Source: Patescibacteria group bacterium (GTDB lineage: Bacteria; Patescibacteriota; JACMRA01). From it: a DNA stretch of 16,340 nucleotides. Shown here in pieces: positions 12,691 to 16,340 of the stretch. The translations under genes were made by a program, and so were the position numbers. Under the pieces are notes generated by a model. That model saw only the letters and a list, made by a program, of their open reading frames with translations, ran no database searches and was not told the origin of the DNA. Numbering within the stretch: position 1 is the first letter of the stretch; the number at the start of each line of letters is the position of its first letter. The stretch is taken from assembly GCA_029935375.1 (NCBI GenBank), contig JAOZKL010000017.1:1-16340 (forward strand), in the 5' to 3' direction.

Positions 12691-13716
12691 ATGGTAAATA
12701 AATTAACAAAAGTAAGTGCAGCGCTATCACTAGTTGCTGTTGCTGGAATGACTTTGGCTTCTACTGCAGTTTCTGCTGCTGGTGTTGCTATAACTGTCAC
12801 TCCAAGTGCCGTGCAGGAATCTACTGCTGGTAATGTAACTCTTGCATATACTCCTTCTAGCGCCTTGGCTGACGGTGATGTAATCACTGTAAGTCTTGAT
12901 ACTGGATATGCTGGGTCAGATGCAATTACAGATCTAAATGTTACTGTTGAAGGAATTGCTCCTACAACTGTTGTAAACACAACAGATGGAACAGCTGAAA
13001 TCACAATTAACGGTGCTATAGTTACAGCTGCTGCTGGAGATGTTGATGTTGTCTTTACAGGACTAACAACTCCCGCTGTTACAGGTAATTACGCATTATT
13101 TGTAATGAGTACAGGTGGTGACTATGGTGCTAACTTCCAATACGTTGGAACAGATGCAACAGAATCTCAAAATGTACATGTACATGCTTTGATCCCTTTG
13201 ACTCTTTCATTCTTAATCGCTGAATCAGCTAATGGTACAGTTGCAACTAATGATTGTCATTTAACTGTTGGTGGAAATGGTGTTGGTGCTGATCCAACAA
13301 CTTCTTCATTAAGTACTTGTGACTACCGTTTGGTAGTTTCTACAAATGCTCAGAACGGTTATGTAATTAACTACCAAGTTGATGCTGCCTTCACAAACGG
13401 TACTCACACTATGACTGCTGGTGATAAGACTGGTGTAGTTACTGCTGGTACTGAAGAGTATGGTGTTATCGTTGATGCTGGATCTGCAACTTCTACTGCT
13501 GTTCCAACTATAGGTGGTGATATGGATGCAGCTAATGCTGTGTCTTACGAGTCTACTGGTGATGTTTTAGTTCTTACTGTAGCTGGTCCTAACGATGCTA
13601 CTGCAGATGAGGTTGTTAACTCAGCAAAGGTTACTCATCAGTTGGCTATCTCACCTGAGACACCATCTGGTTACTACGAACAAGTAGTTACATATACAGT
13701 TACTCCTACTTTCTAG
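12691..13716 (+). CDS. Secreted, probably abundant surface protein (S-layer- or pilin-like role unproven)
   Basis: A 341-residue exported protein. A signal peptide at 1-30 (basic MVNKLTK, hydrophobic ALSLVAVAGM, then STAVSAA) is followed by Thr/Ala/Val/Gly/Asp-rich, beta-strand-like sequence, plausibly two domains split near 160-170. Between residue 8 and 245 there is no lysine, and the mature protein is strongly acidic. Two cysteines (189 and 210) may form a disulfide. It ends GYYEQVVTYTVTPTF, a strand-like tail that recalls the end of WxL-type or Ig-like surface domains, although no WxL motif is present. It uses GCT, GGT, ACT, and AAC/TAC more than its neighbours and has a perfect promoter, a long leader and a GC-rich terminator, all suggesting very high expression. 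Family not recognised with confidence. Confidence 0.8.
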   Translation: MVNKLTKVSAALSLVAVAGMTLASTAVSAAGVAITVTPSAVQESTAGNVTLAYTPSSALADGDVITVSLDTGYAGSDAITDLNVTVEGIAPTTVVNTTDGTAEITINGAIVTAAAGDVDVVFTGLTTPAVTGNYALFVMSTGGDYGANFQYVGTDATESQNVHVHALIPLTLSFLIAESANGTVATNDCHLTVGGNGVGADPTTSSLSTCDYRLVVSTNAQNGYVINYQVDAAFTNGTHTMTAGDKTGVVTAGTEEYGVIVDAGSATSTAVPTIGGDMDAANAVSYESTGDVLVLTVAGPNDATADEVVNSAKVTHQLAISPETPSGYYEQVVTYTVTPTF

Positions 13717-13722
13717 TTTTAC

Positions 13723-13796
13723 ACTAATTGCGTTTTATCTGGACTTTCTACATTTCTATGAGCTCGAAAAAAGTAGAAACAGTAAGATAAATTAGT
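13723..13796 (+). promoter_or_regulatory. Long 3' UTR hairpin whose loop is complementary to the mRNA 5' end
   Basis: Three helices stack: ACTAAT (13723-13728) with ATTAGT (13791-13796), TTATCT (13735-13740) with AGATAA (13785-13790), and TTTCTAC (13745-13751) with GTAGAAA (13773-13779). The 21-nt apical loop (13752-13772) displays the 13-nt complement of the leader. No U-tract follows, so it is not the terminator. Confidence 0.65.
13754..13766 (-). repeat. Right copy of the 13-bp inverted repeat
   Basis: Reads TTCTATGAGCTCG on the plus strand, the exact reverse complement of 12613-12625, and sits wholly inside the 21-nt loop of the 3' UTR hairpin. One further G-U pair (12626 with 13753) could extend the RNA duplex. 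Confidence 0.85.
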
Positions 13797-13834
13797 AATT
13801 AATTGTACAAATTATATAACAGAAGTAGATGTTT

Positions 13835-13854
13835 GACCCCGAAAGGGGTCTTTT
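13835..13854 (+). terminator. Rho-independent terminator of the surface protein gene
   Basis: GACCCC (13835-13840), loop GAAA, GGGGTC (13845-13850), then TTTT. A compact GC-rich stem with a stable GNRA-type tetraloop. It makes the 3' UTR about 135 nt long. Confidence 0.85.
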
Positions 13855-13869
13855 ATAATGTTCAAAATA

Positions 13870-13898
13870 TTGACAATTATACAATTTTGATACAACAT
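13870..13898 (+). promoter_or_regulatory. Promoter of the U32 protein gene, predicted leaderless
   Basis: TTGACA (13870-13875) lies 36 bp before the ATG at 13906. The -10 is poor: CAACAT (13893-13898) at 17 bp, or TACAAC (13891-13896) at 15 bp. Position again implies a start at or next to the ATG. Confidence 0.4.
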
Positions 13899-13905
13899 CA
13901 TCAAT

Positions 13906-15177
13906 ATGATAAAACGAGAGGACATAGAGATACTGGCCCCAGCTGGATCTCCACAGAGTTTGCAGGCTGCAATAAATGCTGGTTGTGATGCGGTATACTT
14001 TGGTGTGAAGGAATTAAATATGAGATCTTCATCACACAAATTTGATTTAGATGATTTAAATACGATTACAAAACAGTGTCACTCCGCAGGTGTTAAGTGT
14101 TATCTAGCTCTTAATGTTTTGGTTTATGACAATGAGTTAGAAAAAATGCATAAGGTCATAGATGCCGTAAAGAAGTCTGAAGTTGATGCTGTAATCTCTT
14201 TTGATTTTTCTGTTATCAAGTATGCAAGATCTATTGGCGTGGAAGTCCACATTTCTACACAACATTCTATATCTAATATAGGTGCTGTAGAGTTTTTTAG
14301 TCAATGGGCTGATAGGTTAGTGCTTGCAAGAGAGCTAACTTTAGAGCAAATAAAATTCATTACCAATGAGATAAAAAATCGTAAAATATGTGGACCAAAA
14401 GGAGAGCTGGTTCAGATTGAAGCGTTTGTTCATGGTGCCATGTGTGTGTCTGTGAGCGGTCGTTGCGGAATGAGTTTATATATGCATAATTCTTCTGCAA
14501 ACAGGGGTCAGTGTTCTCAACCTTGTCGTCGTTCTTATACTGTAACAGACAAAGCAACAGGAAAGGCTCTAGAAATTGATAATGAATATGTAATGAGTCC
14601 AGAAGACTTGTGTACAATTGGAGCTCTTGATGAAATTATTGCATCTGGCGTTGTGTCACTTAAAATAGAGGGCAGGGGTCGTTCACCTGAATATGTAGAC
14701 AAGGCCGTTTCTATTTATAAGGAAGCTGTAGATTCTATTTTTGAAAAAGATTATACTGATAAAAAAATTGAAAAATGGAATGAAGGGCTAGATACTGTAT
14801 TTCATCGTGGGTTAAGCGATGGGTTTTATCGTGGAAAGGCTTTCAAATATTGGGCTGGAGTTGCTGGAAGCAGAGCGAAAGAGAAAAAAGAATTACTTGG
14901 TATCGTCAATAGATATTATCCTAAGATAAAAGTTGCAGAAATTACTATGCAATCTGGAGAGTTGAGTGACAATGAAGAGGTGATTTTTATTGGAGTTAAG
15001 ACTGGAGTAGTTCGTCAAAAGGTGGTAGATATGCATGTAGCTGGAAAGCAAAAATCAAACTCAGTAAAATCTGATGAAGTAACTTTTGCTGTGGATAAGA
15101 AGGTTAGGGCTGGTGATAAAGTTTACAAGGTAGTGTTAAATGATCCAATGAAGGCAAGGAAAGCAACTCAACAATAG
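13906..15177 (+). CDS. trhP: U32-family protein, probable tRNA 5-hydroxyuridine synthesis protein TrhP (YegQ-like)
   Basis: A 423-residue U32 (historically collagenase-like) protein. It starts with the barrel signature EILAPAGSPQSLQAAINAG and AVYFGVKELNMR. The core U32 signature is EAFVHGAMCVSVSGRCGMSL followed by NSSANRGQCSQPCRRSY. Cys180, Cys187, Cys203 and Cys207 are the conserved set proposed to hold an Fe-S cluster in U32 enzymes. SLKIEGRGRSPEYVDKAVSIYKEAVD, RGLSDGFYRGK and a C-terminal beta-barrel domain (about 330-423) fit the TrhP/YegQ branch, which with prephenate makes 5-hydroxyuridine at tRNA position 34. RlhA (23S rRNA) is the main alternative within the family. It converges on korB, the stop codons one base apart. 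Confidence 0.85.
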   Translation: MIKREDIEILAPAGSPQSLQAAINAGCDAVYFGVKELNMRSSSHKFDLDDLNTITKQCHSAGVKCYLALNVLVYDNELEKMHKVIDAVKKSEVDAVISFDFSVIKYARSIGVEVHISTQHSISNIGAVEFFSQWADRLVLARELTLEQIKFITNEIKNRKICGPKGELVQIEAFVHGAMCVSVSGRCGMSLYMHNSSANRGQCSQPCRRSYTVTDKATGKALEIDNEYVMSPEDLCTIGALDEIIASGVVSLKIEGRGRSPEYVDKAVSIYKEAVDSIFEKDYTDKKIEKWNEGLDTVFHRGLSDGFYRGKAFKYWAGVAGSRAKEKKELLGIVNRYYPKIKVAEITMQSGELSDNEEVIFIGVKTGVVRQKVVDMHVAGKQKSNSVKSDEVTFAVDKKVRAGDKVYKVVLNDPMKARKATQQ

Positions 15178-15178
15178 T

Positions 15179-16069
15179 TTATTGAAAACTTTTGATTATT
15201 TCTGAAATATCCTTTTGTTTTACTTCGTCTACTGGATTTGAGTTTACGTTTCTATATGTTTGCATATCATTGTAGTCTAACTTCTCTTTATTTTCATATA
15301 ACAACCCCGTAGCTAAAAAATCTTTTTTCTCTACTATTTCTCTTGCTGTTGAAATATTTGCCCTGTCATATCCTTCGATATTTTTTATATCTTTAAGCAT
15401 TTCATTATACCAAGAGTCTGTTGTTTGTTTATTATAGGTTGGGCATGATTGAAAAACTTCGATAAATGCAAAACCTTTGTGTTGTAGTCCTTTCTGTATT
15501 AAACTTGTTAATTGTTCAGTATCTCCACTAAAAGATCTTGCTACAAAGCTTGGGTTGCAGTTTAGTGCTAGTTGGCATGCATTTATCGGCTCCAAGAAAG
15601 CTCCGTTTGGAGTTCCGTTCATGTTTCTTCCAACTCTAGTTGCTGCTGATGCTTGCCCTGTGGTCAATCCATAGTTTTCATTATTGTGTAGAATAAAAAC
15701 CATATTGTAGTTATTTCTAATTCCGTGTATAAAATGATTAATACCTTCAGATAGCGTTGCTCCATCTCCAGCCATTGCAATTATTGGCATATTTTGATTG
15801 GCTAGTGCCATGCCAGATGCTAATGGAATTACTCGCCCATGTAGTCCATGAAATGTATTTGTCATTATCTTATCTGACGCGTTACCACTGCATCCTATAT
15901 CAAAGGTCAATGCAACTTGATGTGGTTTATATCCTTCTAATACTAAAGCTCTAGTTATAGAGTTTAATATCCCATAGTTCCCACAGCCACTGCACCAAGT
16001 ATGTTTTTGACCTGTTTCGTATGAAAGAAACTCTTTTACTTTTTCAGATAAGTTTTGTATTTGAGACAT
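15179..16069 (-). CDS. korB: 2-oxoacid:ferredoxin/flavodoxin oxidoreductase, beta subunit
   Basis: The thiamine-diphosphate-binding beta subunit, 296 residues from the ATG at 16069. HTWCSGCGNYGIL gives Cys26 and Cys29, DIGCSG gives Cys60, and VFQSCPTYNK gives Cys209. Together these match the four [4Fe-4S] ligands of the KorB/PorB family. AMAGDGATLSEGINHF is the ThDP/Mg motif (GDG...N-type), completed by NNENYGLTTGQASA. The open frame extends upstream to an ATG at 16102, but the added residues (MTISCIINFIY) are unlike the family. A TTGACA at 16119-16114 would also put the transcript start downstream of 16102, so I chose 16069. Its partner korA is 2.7 kb away on the other strand. Confidence 0.92.
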   Translation of the reverse strand: MSQIQNLSEKVKEFLSYETGQKHTWCSGCGNYGILNSITRALVLEGYKPHQVALTFDIGCSGNASDKIMTNTFHGLHGRVIPLASGMALANQNMPIIAMAGDGATLSEGINHFIHGIRNNYNMVFILHNNENYGLTTGQASAATRVGRNMNGTPNGAFLEPINACQLALNCNPSFVARSFSGDTEQLTSLIQKGLQHKGFAFIEVFQSCPTYNKQTTDSWYNEMLKDIKNIEGYDRANISTAREIVEKKDFLATGLLYENKEKLDYNDMQTYRNVNSNPVDEVKQKDISEIIKSFQ

Positions 16070-16090
16070 ATAGATAAAATTAATAATACA

Positions 16091-16119
16091 ACTAATTGTC
16101 ATATATTGAAAATTGTCAA
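16091..16119 (-). promoter_or_regulatory. Possible promoter of korB
   Basis: A perfect TTGACA on the minus strand (16119-16114) lies 50 bp before the chosen ATG. The -10 at 17 bp (ATTAGT, 16096-16091) is poor, so only the -35 is convincing. Confidence 0.35.
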
Positions 16120-16193
16120 CTGGTTTGATTTTTTTTATCCAACAACAAACCCCTTAATAAAAAGAGGCGGTTGTTTGTTTTCTAACTTACTGT

Positions 16194-16340
16194 TTATACA
16201 ACATTTCGTTTTCCAACTTTTTTCTTTGAAGTGTTTTTATTCTTCTTCACCGATTGTTTGTGTAGGTAATATACTGTTGAAAGTGAAAGTATTATTATTA
16301 TAATAACTATTATTGTTTTCCATGGGAAAAACTTTGCCTC
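16194..16340 (-). CDS. C-terminal tail of a membrane protein (partial, enters from the right edge)
   Basis: An open minus-strand frame from the right edge to TAA at 16196-16194 gives the last 48 residues. It shows one hydrophobic helix (KTIIVIIIILSLSTVYYL, about residues 8-26 of the fragment) followed by a short, strongly basic tail of Lys, Asn, Ser and Arg ending KRNVV. By the positive-inside rule the tail would be cytoplasmic. The family cannot be told. A second short frame from an ATG at 16322 exists but gives a low-complexity Asn-rich peptide and is less likely. It lies 124 bp upstream of korB on the same strand. Confidence 0.45.
   Translation of the reverse strand, partial: EAKFFPWKTIIVIIIIILSLSTVYYLHKQSVKKNKNTSKKKVGKRNVV

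Noticed and set aside
12663..13004. Antisense open frame of 113 codons opposite the surface protein gene
   Set aside because: It is a mirror of the biased codon use (GCT/ACT-rich) of the sense gene, with no promoter or recognisable protein pattern.
16070..16102. Longer korB start at the ATG at 16102
   Set aside because: The added 11 residues are not family-like, and the likely promoter would start the transcript downstream of that ATG.
16143..16183. Imperfect inverted repeat (AACAACAAACCCC with GGCGGTTGTTTGTT) after the right-edge gene, as a terminator
   Set aside because: The stem is broken by several bulges, and no U-tract follows in the direction of the minus-strand gene.
1..16340. CRISPR arrays, insertion sequences, tRNA genes
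   Set aside because: No regularly spaced repeats, transposase-like frames or cloverleaf-forming sequences were seen on either strand.

Overview
The window is AT-rich (roughly one third GC by eye), densely packed bacterial DNA using the standard genetic code. Gene content and style point to a small-genome bacterium of the Candidate Phyla Radiation (Patescibacteria). Pointers are very short intergenic gaps, a fused gamma-alpha 2-oxoacid:ferredoxin oxidoreductase with a separate beta subunit, a one-helix protein with a CxxC...YWC.IKH pattern that I recall from this group, and no visible Shine-Dalgarno sequences. The phylum call is an inference, and I cannot name the lineage. Of 15 readable stop codons I count 12 TAA, 3 TAG and no TGA.

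Layout. Bases 1-791 (minus) are the 5' part of pheT, running off the left edge. Bases 918-1337 encode a small cysteine-containing membrane protein. Bases 1402-2315 are a ribosomal protein cluster (rpsI, rpmA, rpmF) closed by a terminator. Next come a probable nusB (2404-2877) and a gene for only the C-terminal nuclease half of UvrC (2945-3919). The one large gene-free stretch, 3920-4475, holds an inverted pair of DnaA-box-like 9-mers and then an apparent free-standing structured RNA (about 4081-4421) with a perfect consensus promoter and its own terminator. valS follows (4476-7412), open except for a single in-frame TAG at 5808-5810. Then come a beta-lactamase-fold serine hydrolase (7424-8551) and a convergent tsaC/sua5 gene (9575-8556).

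Bases 9738-12487 form a redox block: a membrane-anchored rhodanese, a flavodoxin, and the gamma-alpha subunit of a 2-oxoacid oxidoreductase one base downstream of the flavodoxin. Its beta subunit lies about 2.7 kb away on the opposite strand (16069-15179). Between them sit a probably abundant secreted surface protein (12691-13716) and a U32-family protein resembling the tRNA hydroxylase component TrhP (13906-15177). The right edge holds the Lys-rich C-terminal tail of a membrane protein on the minus strand.

Three observations stand out. First, the predicted 5' end of the surface-protein mRNA is perfectly complementary over 13 nt to the loop of a long hairpin in its own 3' UTR; the same 13-bp inverted repeat brackets the gene downstream of its promoter. 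Second, the 340-nt RNA upstream of valS folds into two domains with mutually exclusive pairings and matches no family I recognise. Third, several promoters (TTGACA-like, 17-bp spacer) sit so close to the start codon that the mRNAs should be leaderless or nearly so.
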